NCBI RefSeq assembly: GCF_040807025.1
Contig: NC_090946.1
Span: 7,482,001-7,546,000, forward strand
Origin: Struthio camelus
Lineage: Eukaryota; Chordata; Aves; Struthioniformes; Struthionidae
Direction: 5' to 3'
DNA: 64,000 nt
Under the pieces are notes generated by a model. It ran no database searches, had not been told where the DNA came from, and saw only the letters and a list, made by a program, of their open reading frames with translations. Position 1 is the stretch's first letter. Every line of letters starts with the position of its first letter. The translations under genes were made by a program, and so were the position numbers. This document shows positions 1-11,590 of the stretch, one piece after another.

Positions 1-47
1 TAGACCCCCTCCCGCAGCCCCACCAAGCTGGGAGCGCAAGAGGATAC

Positions 48-3000
48 GTGACTGCCATGCGGACTCCGGAGAGCTCCTCCACCTGGTAGAGGACGTAGAG
101 CAGGCCAAAGCCAAACACGCCCATGATGTGCGTGGTGAGTGACAGCAGGAAGAGGAAGAAGTAACGGTAGTTGCGTCGCCCAATGCAGTTGTTCACCCAG
201 GGGCAGTGATGATCAAACTCCTGTCGGCGAGGAGAAGACACAGTGAGGGGCTTGGCTGGGGGTGCTTCTTCCCTGCATCATGTATTTTGGGACTAGCGCT
301 TAAACTTTATGCGGCAGCCTGCACAGGCCTGGCACGGCACAGGGACCCGCTGTCAGCTCGGGGGTGAGCAGAGACCCGGCCCACCGCGGTTCCTCACCTC
401 CACACAGTTGTCGCAGACGCTGCAGTGGGAGCAGCGTGGCGGCCGGTAGAAGCGGCAGGTCGCACACCACTTCATGCGCACCTGAATGCCCCTGATCTCC
501 ACCGTCTTGTAAAGCGGAGCTCGGAAGTCGTCCTCCTTGTCCTCGTCTTCCTCAGCTACCGGGGGAAAACACCAGCGACGCGTCAGGGCGTGGGGGAAGG
601 TGACATCCGACCGCAGCCAGCCCCCTACCCTGCTGAGCTGGAGATCCCCAGCCGTGCTCTCCTCTGTCACCATCCCAGGCAAACACCAGGCCTGGGGACC
701 GGCCAGGGACCATGGAATACAGGCAGACCAGGAGAGATTCTCCCAGGCCCTGTCCCACCACCGCAACACCCGCCTGAGCACCAGGTACCCAGTACGGGAC
801 GTCGGAGTTTATGCTCCTTTTGCCACCTGACCCACAAGGCTGGATATCGATCCCAACCAACCTTCCCTGCAGCGTGTGTCACAATCTGACCCCACGTGGG
901 CAGGGCAAGGTGGGTTCTCCCCAAGCCCTCTGGGATCAGGCCGCGCTAGGGTCCATGCTCTTCACGCAACGGAAGGCGGGGAGAGCGGAAGGAGCTAGCT
1001 CTACCCTCGACACCTCGCGAGCTGAGCGACACTCACCTCGTGGGAATATGCCTGGGTCCATGAAGGTGGCCATGCTGAAGTTGGCCAGCACGAAGAGGAA
1101 GACGACAGCATTGTAGATGGGAATGACTGGGGAGACGTACAGGCTGAGCCCCGGGCACCTGCCGACACAAACGCAGAGCTGGTGAGACACTCAAACCTCG
1201 CTCTACTTGCGGCTCTCGCCCTTCGCGTAGCCTCCCAGCTTGCCCCGCTCTCGCGGAGCCCGAGCTCGGACGGTGCCCTCAGAGCCACCACCCTCCGCAC
1301 CCCGTCCCCTCTCCCAGCGCCCGGCCCAGCGGGGATGAAAGGCAGGGCGCGGACGTGCCCGACGCCGGGCAGAGCCGTCCCGGCCGCGCTCGGCGCCGCT
1401 CCAGACTGGAAGCCCGCACTCCACGCTCTGGCCAGGTGGGTCGTATTTCCCACCCTGGCACTCGAGCCGGGCAGTCCTGCGGCTGAAAAAACACAGGGTA
1501 ACGCTGGAAAATTCCCAACGTGCGGCTATTTGCCTTTCCCCGCTCCCGCGGCCCCCTCTTCTCCAGCGCGGCCGGAGCGAGGGCAGGAGCCGCAGCGCTC
1601 GGCGGCGAGGACAGGCCGAGCCAGCCCGACTGGCGGCGTCACGCAGCCAGCGAGGTCGGCGACCTCGGCGCGCTGCCGCGACGGCCCGGGGGACGAAAAG
1701 GAGGGCGCTTGCTCCTCGCGCCGGCCACGAGCCGCCCGGGCTTCGGCTTGGATTTGTCCCACCAGCAAGCACCCGCGGCAGACGGCGCCCCACAAGCGCG
1801 GGGTTCACGGCCCACCCCGCCGCGGCGGCCGGGCGGCTCGTCGGAGCCTCGTGCGACCTGTCGGTGCCCGGCTGGGGAGCAGGCCGGGAGGCACCCGAAC
1901 GTCCTCGCAAGGGAGGCCAGCCCTGGCCTGGAGGCTTCTCCGGCCACTGCCCTCCGGAGGGGAAAGGGAAGAGGAGGCAGCGGGAGGGGGCTCCGAGGAG
2001 GGCGCAGCTCCGACCCACACTTCGCTCAGCAAGCAACGCCGTAAGCCAGGATTTAAAGCGCAGCGGCAGCGTAGGGAAGGCGTCGAGCGGGTTGGCAAAA
2101 CTACCCGCCGCGGAGCGGGGACAGGATCCCTCGCAGGGACGAGGGGATTTTCTCAGGGCGAAACCAGTGACAGCTCCGATACCTGCAGAGCCACTCCTGC
2201 TCCCCACGTCCACAGACGTCTCCCGCGGCACGCAGCGACCCCCGGCACCAGGCCGGCCGGCCGGCTGCTCTGCCGCGGGCCCAACACGGCGGCCGGGGGA
2301 ATCACCACCCTCGCTCCCTGCCCCGGCAGGACGCAGGCCCGAGACAGCGGGCTTCCCCCTCGAAGGCGCCAGCGTAATACCCTAATCTGCTTTGCTGCTG
2401 GGAGTTTAATCCCGCAGATCTAGGACAGCATCTGTCCCTCTCTTCCCTCCCGGCGCCAGAGCCACCCGTGATAAACACGGATGGATTCAGGCAGCAAGAG
2501 CAGAGGGGGCAGAGCGCAGCGCTCGCCGAACAAGGGCGGCATATGGTGCCAGCGCTGTAATCCCCCGCGGCCCCCGAGCAGGTAACAGCGCGCAGCGGCC
2601 CCGTCGCCTCCTCCATCGCCACCCGCTGCAGCTCAGCTAGGTAGAGGCCAGCCGTCTTCGGCCTCTCCCCGGCAAGGGTCACGCCGACGGGGCCGGGCCA
2701 CCCAGCCAGGGCTCCCAGAGCAGCCCGCGGCCGGCCCGAGCCCGTCGCCAGAGGCTCGATTTGCAGGGCACCCTGGGCGACGTCTCCCCAGCTCGACCCA
2801 GCCGGGAGAGCGTCTCCCCGGCGCTTCACCAAGAGCTCCGCGGGGCAAGCAAGGGCTCCTTTACAACCCGCACGGCGCCAGCCGGGCCGCCTCGGCCTCC
2901 TCCGCCACCTCCTCCGGGGTAGCGCCGGGCACGGCTGGGACGGACCGACGAGGAGGAGACCCCTCCGCCGCGCGAGGTAGCGGGCAGAGCGGTGCCCCTT

Positions 3001-6000
3001 TGAGAAGAAGGAGCCGGGAGGAACGTCCCCCTTTACCTTGGGATTAAGCGGAGAAAGTCGAGTCCTGCTGCTTCAGGTCTTCCCGGGACTCGGCACCGTG
3101 CACGGCAGCCCCGGGCCCTCTCCTGGCGCAGGGAAGCGGCGGCGGCTTTGGCAGCCGGGGCGAGCCCGGCAGGGCTCCCGCAGCCCCCAGCTACCCCCTC
3201 GGCAGCGAAAGGAGGGCAGCAAGGGGGGTCCGCTCATGCCCTGCGCTCCCCCGCCACCGCTCGGAGGCCAGGGCGCTAACGCTGAGCAGCTTCCCAAGGG
3301 CCCAGGCTCTACAGCTTCAGAGAAGGGGGGAAGATTCGTTAGCTGCCCCCGTCTCTCGGTCTCGGGAGGACCGGATACTGTATTTACTTCCCTGCCTGGT
3401 CTCGCCATGCGGCGGCCGCTTTTGGGGGGGGGGGGGGGAGGGAGGGAGGGGGTCCGGACCCCACGTCGCTGAGCTGAGCGCCTCGACGGGACAGGAGCCT
3501 CCGAGGCTCTGCTCTCGGCTGAGCTGCGGAGACAGGAGGGGCAGAGGGGAGACTGCTGGACGAAGAGGGGCTTGGGAAAAGCCACTCCAAAAACCCCGAG
3601 CAAGGAGCTCCTCTCGCTAGGAAAGCGCAACGCAGCCCAGTTCTTTACTTGAAAGGGATGGAGAGGAGCCAGGGAGACCCAGTCAAGCCTACACCACCGC
3701 AACGAGGGAAAGGCCAAAAGCAAGGCTGAGCCAAACACGCAGCCCAGATCCTCGAAAGACGGACCCTGGCGAGGCAGGAGAGCCGGACAGAGCTGCCTCA
3801 ACGGAGGCCAGCGCAGAGGAAAAGCTCTGCAGCAGATAGAGCACAAGCAGACTCGGACACCTCAGCACCGAGAAGGAAGCGACCGCATCTTTAAAAGAGA
3901 GACCAACGATAGCAGGTCAAAAGGAGAAGACCTGCCTGAGGACATCGAGGCAGCACGATCTCCCCGTTTCAGCCCAGCTCGGCTCCGAGGGGCTGCGTGG
4001 TGAGAGCTGCCGAGGGCTCGCTCCTCGCTGCCGCCTCCGAACGGAGCCTCGAGCCTCCGCTTCGAGCGGGCACGAGCCTCAAGGCAGGGCCGCGATCATT
4101 CGGAGAGCAAACCTACCAGACAAACGCCGCAGTTTGATGGGAGACTGAACTTGAGCCGTCGGAAAGGAGACCTGATTGGAGAAGCTGGTGGAGCACCTCG
4201 GGGCCGGCTTACACCCCTGTCCTTATCAGGTCTTGCTAGATGCTTGCAACCGGACAGGCAAGCTGCCAGAGGCTGTTCTGCGCAGAGTGAACTTTATACC
4301 CCGAACAACAGGCCGGGGATGCAAAGCCAGCCCAGGCGGGGATTTCGGGAACCGGGCCAGGCAATACCCCATCCCACGTGCACAACACCCTGCCCGGAGA
4401 CCGCAGGGAACCACAGCTTGTGACGCTAGCCTCTGACCGAGCGCTCCCAGGTCCCAAGCACGGTGCTGGAGGTCCGGTTCCCCGCTCGCCTGCCGCTCCC
4501 AAACGCGGCAGCCAGCGGACGCCGAGCTGCTGCCCTCCCTCCTACCCCGTCGCAGGCACCTGCCCTCCGGAGACCCCACCGCCAGGAGCTGGGCGCCCAG
4601 CCCGGGGCTCCACGCGAGGCACCGAGCCCTCTCCTGGGAAGCAGGAATCCTCACGCCTTACAGACCCCACACGTCACTCGAGCCAAGCGGCCCGCTGGCG
4701 TTCGTGCTCGCACGGCCCCAACCGCTGGGGAGTCTCCTCCCCGGCACCGAAGCCGCCCCACGGGAGGCGAGACAGCCCTACGGCGGACACGCGGTGTGTA
4801 GCCGATCCCCGAGGGGAAACCTCGCTATAAGAGGCGGCAACGCACGCCTGCCTGTCGCCCTCCCGGGCGGACGCAGCACGGAGCTGCGTGTCCTGCCTCA
4901 ACGCCAAGGACTAGCTAAGGGAGCGCAGCCTCCTCCTCCTCCTCCTCCTCCTCCTCTGCAAGCTAGGTGAGGAGGAGGCAGGCTCTTCGCCATCGTGGCC
5001 ACGCAAGTCCCGGAGCGCCCATCAAGCGCGCTCTCCAAATTCAGATGCCAAACACACCCGTTTCTGGAAGAGCTGTCGAGACTTGTCCCTGGCAGCACAT
5101 GAAAGCAATCATGGAAACTCAGCAGTCCCAGCCTGCCAGGCAAACTGAGTCACGTCTTGATCCGAGACACAGGGGTTCTGCCACTAGTCGCACCGGGAAA
5201 AGGCCACTGCTCTCCAGCCTGGGCTACCGAATGGTTTCCCCGGCACGGCAGGCCAGAGACAGCGCAGGCTCAGAGCCACCCCCAGCCCCTCTTGCCCCCG
5301 GCCGGTGCCAGATCACTCCACCTGCCCCCGCCGGGAAGGAAGTTGGCCCCGAGGACACCGTTCCCCCACCCTGCCTGCACCGCTGGACTCCGACCTGCCA
5401 CGGCGAGCGACGAGGAGCAGGCGCCGTGCCAGGGACACGTTCACCTGCCTGACCCTCGGCAGAAGGGGCGGACTCGCGGCCTTTGCAGCTCTCTCGACGG
5501 CCTTGCTGCAAAACAACCTCTGCTCGCCGTGCCGGTGCCACAAGTTCGGGTCCAACGGCGACCAAGTGCTCCACGGTGTGCCAGAGCCACCACCGACGCC
5601 AGGGACCGGCAAATCCTACCTTGGTATCCCTCTCCTCTTACCTGTCTCTTCTCTCTCTTCCATCAGCTCTGGAAAGAGGTGGAAGCTCCTTTCCTGGACA
5701 GAGCCCTTGAGAGAGAAGTACGCGTCCCTGAGCCTTCCTCGGTGGCAGGACAGCTAGGAGGAGTGCAGGGGAGTCTGTGCGCCTTCTACCACCTTCCTGA
5801 ATAAAGCGCAGCACCGGGAGCTCACAAAACCTCGGGGGAGCCTGCAAGACGCTTCGCTTTGCGGTCAGATGGCAAGATCCACGCAGCAAAGGGGGAACTC
5901 CCACTTCGCACCTAGCCAGCGCGTTTATACCGCTCAGCGCCCAAAAGAAGAGGGCGGTAGGGTGACAGCAAGAGACAGCAGCAGCAGCTGCTTGTATACA

Positions 6001-9000
6001 GACCCAAAAGCCATCGCAGCCTGTTAGGGAAGTGGGGAGCCACACTGAAGAGCCACCACGCAGCACCGGGGAGAGCAAGAGTCTTGAGACGAACACAAAG
6101 GAGAGGCCAATTCACAAGGAAAGAGATGCAGGAAGGGACAAACTGACCCAAAAGGGGGTTCCCAGGGTTAAAACCACACGTGTTCAAGACGCTAACAAAT
6201 GAGAGGCTCGTTCTTCCTTCCAGAGGGTGAACCGGGAACGTTCCCCTTTCCTGCTTTCACACTCAATCCAACGCTCGCTCAGTAAAACCAACCTTCGCTC
6301 ACTTCAACTGCCACCGTGTTTCGCAGCATCTCCTAATTAATCAATTAAATGGAGTTCTTGGCCCAGGGCTGTAAATCCTGGGCCAGTCTGGACAGACCAA
6401 AAGGAAGGCGCCCAGCTGATACGCTAGAAATAACACCTCAGAAAGAGACGTGCAACTACAGAGCCTTTCAAGGAGCTCATACGTGGCTATAGCAAACCCA
6501 GGCTAACCTCAACCTGGCGACGAAGGAGCCCCGCGGGAGCTATCACATAGAGCCCTCTGCCTCTCCCTGGTTTAACAACGCGCATTTAACCTCCCAAAGT
6601 ACATGCGTCAGGCCCAACGCCAACAACGTAACCCTCAGAAAACGTGCCAGGCGCTGCAAGCGCTTCTGGAGGGGGCTGGGCTCGCTTTCATGTGAGCCTA
6701 CAGACTACGGAGAGGCGTCAAGCTGCTCGCAGCCGCTGCGCTGCACCGTCACCTCCGGAAAACGCGAGACGGGGGAAGAGGGACGCAGCAGTTCCCAGGA
6801 GATCAGTTCTCCGGGTCTCCAGCAAGAGGCAGAACTCGTTTGTAGCTTCGGATGTTCCTTCCGTTGCCGTTCCGGTAGCTACACAGAAAAAGGCCCCAGG
6901 AGAATTTTAAAGCCAGGGAGTAATGCAAATTCCCTTCTCCCCTCCCCAGGCAACCCGCGCTGTGTTTTGCCGCTCTGCTGGAGATTGGATTTAGTGTTTT
7001 AAAGTAGGTTAAATAACATCCACTGACCTACAATTAAAGCAGCTCTGCCCAGGTGTTCCCGCTCTGAACAAACCTGCTCAACGGCACACGCGTTTGATCA
7101 CATCAGCGCCGCGCGCCGCGCTGATAAGCGGCTCCTATCGGGCTCCTGGCTGACGTGAGAGCTCGCCGCTGGATACCGCAGGCTCGACAACAGCGGCGGC
7201 GGAGATGGGTTTGGCGGGGGTCGGGCGGCTCCTGCTATTCCCATCACGACAGAAAACAGAGGCGCGCTTGCTAGGCCGAGCACGGGGCGTCACGCGCGGC
7301 ACCCCTGCGGGGACGTCACCCGCCCCCTTCCCTTCTCCTCCAGCTGCCCCGGACTGGTGGCACCGAGGCAGTTACTTCGTACAGGCGTTTGACAGCCCAC
7401 AGCAGCAAAACCTCCAGCCCCGCGAGCCCTCGAAGCCGACAGCAACGCCCGTCTGATAACTGCTCTGTATCTTGGCACCGGCGCTGGCGCAGGCTCCTGA
7501 ACGACACCACCAGCTGCCTCCCGTCACTGGAAGCAGTAAATCAAACCAGCTCTGGCCTTTAGTCATCAAATTACCTTTTTATTGCCCGGTTGCTGCCACG
7601 CGTTAAAGCTGCAGTGACCTTCCAGCCGCCGACAGCTTCATCGGACGGCGCGGCAGCCCGTCCTGCCCTTCTCTCTCCGCTTGCGAACGGAGCAGCTGCT
7701 GCGCTGCGGCCTCCTCCCCGGAGCTGCCTCCCACGGCTCGCTCCTCGCCAGCTAATCCCCACGGCTCCGGCAGGCAGCTTCAGGCGCTAAAACCCTTCAG
7801 CAGGGAAAGCTCTCGCCAGGTGAAGGTGCTCCGCCAGAGCGAGCCGCGTTAGGAGGGCGGAGAAGGACGCTCGGCCCGGAAACGCGCCTCCCTCCCTGCC
7901 CGGTGAGGACCCCTCGGGGAAGAGCCCGAGGTCACCAGCGGGAAGAGAAAGCGAAGCAGGGAGGCACTTGAGCAGGGAGGGGATAAAGGAGCTGGCCTCA
8001 TCTTCTGCCTCCCCCTGGAGAGGCTCCGAAAGGACACGGCGCGCCCGCCGCGGCCTCGGGCCACCCGCCTTCGGTGCGCTTGTGAAGCCTGAGCACCCTC
8101 TCCAAGTAGGCTGCGCGCCGCAAGCACTTCCCCTCTCCGCAGGGTTGGGGCGGGAGAAAGCCTAACTTCTGGACGGGACGAGGAAAGAGAGATCGAGGCT
8201 CCAGAAGAAAAGCCCAGCCGAGGCCGGCTGCGCCCCACTGCAGGGATGCAGGCAACCGTTGCCTTCCTCTGCCCGGCCCGGCCCAGCGGCCGCGACGCCG
8301 GCGCGTGCGCCCCTAGGCCAGCAGCCAGCACGTCTCGGCGCTGGCCCAACGATCCCAACGCTTCTCAAACCCTTTGGACGTTGTCACCATCAAGCCCTCC
8401 GAAGGCGTTAATACTGAGCGACGCCTCCCTGTCTTAGGGATCTCTCCGCTTTCCCCGCCGTAACACACCCCCCCAATTCGATCCAACTCCTGGGAGCGCA
8501 TTGCTATCCCGCAGGATTTGGCGGCTGGTCCCAGTTGCTGCGCTCCGGCATTCCTGCCCGGGGTGACGTTCGGCAGGGCCGTGCCGCTCCCCGGGAGCGG
8601 CGCGCGGCACACGCAGGCCTGCCGCTCGAGCGCAGGTCCCGCTGCGATCACACCGGCGTGGAGCGCACCCCGCCGCGGTGCTCTCCCGAAACACGAGCGG
8701 CTTGCGCAAGCCGCCTCTTCTCCCGGCGCCTCGAGGTCCTTCTCCCCCCACCTGCCACCAGACCAGAACTGGCTCAACTCTGTCCTGAATGAGTATTCAT
8801 AAGCTATTTGCCACACTGGAAGGGAAAAGAAGTTGAAGTGGCAACAGCCTCACCCCTCCCTCTTCTAGCCCGGGGAGATGCCTACAGCATGGCCTGGCCC
8901 TTTCCATTTTACACCCTGGCTTTTCCCTACTTGCCACCTGATGTGACCCCAAGTGTCTGCCTTGGGGCCCTGGTGACTCACAGGCAGGTCAGTTCCTTCA

Positions 9001-9810
9001 GGTCCTCTCCAGAAACATCAGCCCCCTCGCGTTTCATAAGGACAAGGCTGAGATCAACGGCAGTGAAAGACCCACGCAGGGGGTGGGGGGGCAAAGTGCT
9101 TCTCCTTGAACTTTCCTCTGCGGCTCACAAGTCAGTGCAGAAACTCGAAAAGTAACACGCAGCCCGCCCCAGTCCACCAAGCCACTTGGGTTGGCTCCAA
9201 AGGAGAAAATTCTGCATGTGACTTGTCACATACAGGTCGCAAACTAATTCCTAGCCTGGCTGATTTGTGACAGAATTGCCAGTAAGACAAGTAAGTTGTG
9301 AGTTATGGAAATATTCAAAAACAGGAGAAAACAGGCTGCCAGGAACCAGAGTTGAGCGATGGCAAGGTGCCTTGCTGGGATTCACTGTGTCCCATTTCCT
9401 CTGGCTCACCTCACGGGAAAACCAAGTGAAACAGGCCAAGCTCAGCTGAGCTTGAATTGCCGCTAAGGACCACAGGGCTATTCTGGTGCTTTAAAACCCC
9501 CAGTGCACCCTTCAGCGTCCAGAATACGCCATCCCTCCCGTTATTATGGCAGTCCTGAGACGAAGCTAGAGCTCCTCTGTCAAATAACCACCACGCGGTC
9601 TCTGCCTCACCCCCCAGCCTTGACCACAAGTCACCGCATCGAGGGGGTTAGGACCCCACTTCTCGCATCGCCCTCCCCCTTCTTTGGTTGAGTAGCCGGG
9701 ACTCACGTGAAGGCAAAGAAGAGGGTGGTGGCTCCCACTAGGAAGATGGCAGCAGCTGAGACTGGGACGTATTTGCTGGGTTTGAACCTCTTTCCAGATG
9801 CTGCTGGCAT
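48..9810 (-). CDS. ZDHHC5: ZDHHC5 palmitoyltransferase, 5' coding half (continues past the left edge)
   Basis: Plasma-membrane S-palmitoyltransferase. Four coding exons are visible on the minus strand: 9707-9810 (start codon 9808-9810), 1037-1158, 398-555 and 48-220, all with GT/AG borders and matching phases, giving about 186 residues. The N-terminus begins [20 protein letters not shown]. Two membrane helices lie near residues 14-34 and 45-65, followed by the Cys-rich domain ([15 protein letters not shown]). The catalytic DHHC falls at residues 131-134, the position known for the human enzyme, and a third helix follows ([19 protein letters not shown]). The long C-terminal tail lies outside the window. 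The choice of ZDHHC5 over its paralogue ZDHHC8 rests on near-identity to ZDHHC5 and on CLP1 lying directly upstream, as in human. The 5'UTR part of the start exon probably begins at 9858, after a CTCCAG acceptor. Confidence 0.95.
1159..9706 (-). other. ZDHHC5 intron 2, CpG-rich, no gene seen
   Basis: This is sequence between the start exon and the second coding exon. The part from about 1.2 to 5.4 kb and from 7.6 to 8.7 kb is rich in CpG, so random reading frames stay open for long stretches on both strands, the longest being about 413 codons. None shows a recognisable domain, low-complexity bias expected of a protein, or splice context. A (TCC)n run sits at 4928-4956. No tRNA, no retrocopy and no clear transposon was recognised. 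Confidence 0.7.
4928..4956. repeat. (TCC)n microsatellite
   Basis: Nine to ten uninterrupted TCC triplets within ZDHHC5 intron 2. Confidence 0.95.
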
Positions 9811-11276
9811 GTTGGAGCTCTGGTGGGGGATCCGCTCTGCAGCATAGCCCAGGCCCAGCTGGAGTCAGAACAAACACGAAAAGGGGAGGGGAGACGGAAG
9901 GGGGTAAACCACTGCCCAACTTCCTAAATTACTCTTTGAGCGAGTTCTGAACAGAGCAGACAGTCTGCAGGAGTCCACCACGGTCTCTGGAGTGAGAAGC
10001 CCAAGAGCGCAGCCAGAAGAATCCACGCTATTCTCTGCCCTCCAAGCGTTTGAGGGCGCGGGGAAGGAGATTTAAAAACGTTAAAAACTCAGAACGGAGA
10101 ACTGGATTTGGATTTAAAACAACCGTTGGGGTAGGAATGCTGAGAGCTCTTAAGAGCTTCCCTCAGTCAGGCAACAGCCTGCAAGAAGCAGGTCCCCACG
10201 AAGCTTATGGTGGCACCCAGACTTCAAAGAGAAGGCAAGCGTTTCTAGGCTAGGGCGACGGGAAGGTGACGAGCAAAACTTGCAGCACTGTGAGATGAGG
10301 AGCTGGGTGCACCTTCCCACCCAGCAAGCACCCTGGGAACGAGCAAGATATCGGTAGACTTCTTGCAAAAAGCCACTCCGGAGGTCTCAAGGAAGCCACT
10401 TCTCCTTTTTGATCTGCCCTTTGATATCCAGCAGTCCCCTCCGGTTGCTGCACAGGAGGAGGGGGTTGCAAGCAATCTGCCCAGCTTCCTTGCAAAGCTC
10501 TGCTGCCTCCTCCTCCTCCTCCCCCTCGCCGAAGGCAGTTGCAGAAACACTCTCCCTGATTTCACCAGGATCTGGGACTGGCTGGCTGGCGGTGGCTGTT
10601 TAATTTTATTTATTTCTCTCTTGACTGTTAAAGCCGAGTAACAGCTGGTGCAAGGTTTGAGCTGTAAATCCTTTCTTTGCAAGGGGGGCTGGAGGGGAAG
10701 GTCCAGTGGAATGTGCGTTTTCGTCCTCTTCCTACTTGTTCCTCTCTCCTGACCCTCTAGGCCTTTCAGCGGGCTGAGTCTTCACTCGGTTGTTATGAAT
10801 CAACATGAATTTCATCAAAGCTTGTCTGTAGCAACCATCTCTAAGAAGCACAGGGTAGGTTAAGTGAGGGATCCGGAGGAGAGTTTTTCAAGGAGCACTT
10901 TTACAACCCCCCAAGACAACCGATGACGGAAACTAGGCCTGTCTCGTCCATGGTCTGAGGGGTGCGGAGGGAGATCTCAGTCTGTTCCAAGGTGCTCCAT
11001 TTTTTCCTCCCCTCCCCTGAATAAAATTGTTCCTCATTAATCCATTGGTTTTAAAAACATCTACATAAAAACATTAAAACCTGGCATCTGGAACGCCACA
11101 CCTCACCTAGAAAAAAAAAACAAACAAAAATAATTCAAATTAGCAAGGCAAGAGAAGAGAAACAGTCACGTTACGTACTAGAATAACACAGAGCTCCCCA
11201 GGACACCGAGCATGCATTTATTCAAGGAGGGGAAACGCAGCCTGGCAGATTTCAAACCACGTTCGCAAGTCGGGAG

Positions 11277-11400
11277 ATGCTGATTTCCAAGCCCAGCTCT
11301 GACACAGATCGACGCCGCAGCCCCGGGCACATCACCTAACATCAGCGTCCCTTTTCACATCTGCAAAACTGGAGTAATGACCGCCCCGTGGAGGCTGTCA
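11277..11400 (+). repeat. MIR-like SINE fragment
   Basis: The order of short matches follows the mammalian/amniote MIR core: a 'cccagctctgacac' block, then a 'ggcacatcacctaac' block, then 'catctgcaaaactggagtaat'. It is heavily diverged, so it is old. The family assignment is from memory of the consensus and was not aligned. Confidence 0.5.
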
Positions 11401-11517
11401 TTAGCTACGGGATCCTCCGCTGCAGTCTGCCGTCTCACTTCCCATCCTCAAGGCCCTTTACACGCGCGCGGCGGGGAAGGCGCTGAGCACTCTCGGCGAG
11501 CGCCATCCCCTACTCCG

Positions 11518-11590
11518 CGCGGAGAAAACCAAGCCAAATAACCTGCCCGAGACCGCGGAAGAAATCTGTGCTGAGCCCGGAGCACGATGA
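11518..11590 (-). repeat. MIR-like SINE fragment, opposite orientation
   Basis: The forward strand reads like the reverse complement of MIR: a 'ggagaaaaccaagccaaat' block, then 'aacctgcccgagacc', then 'gctgagcccgg'. It lies about 120 bp after another MIR-like piece that faces the other way, so two insertions or an inverted duplicate are possible. Confidence 0.4.

Noticed and set aside
1182-2423. Open frame of 413 codons on the plus strand in ZDHHC5 intron 2
   Set aside because: CpG-rich sequence lacks TA-rich stop codons by chance; overlapping frames are open on both strands and no domain or splice context is visible.
4176-4436. 86-codon plus-strand frame with protein-like composition in ZDHHC5 intron 2
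   Set aside because: No family recognised, no support from flanking exons, and an equally long frame runs antisense.
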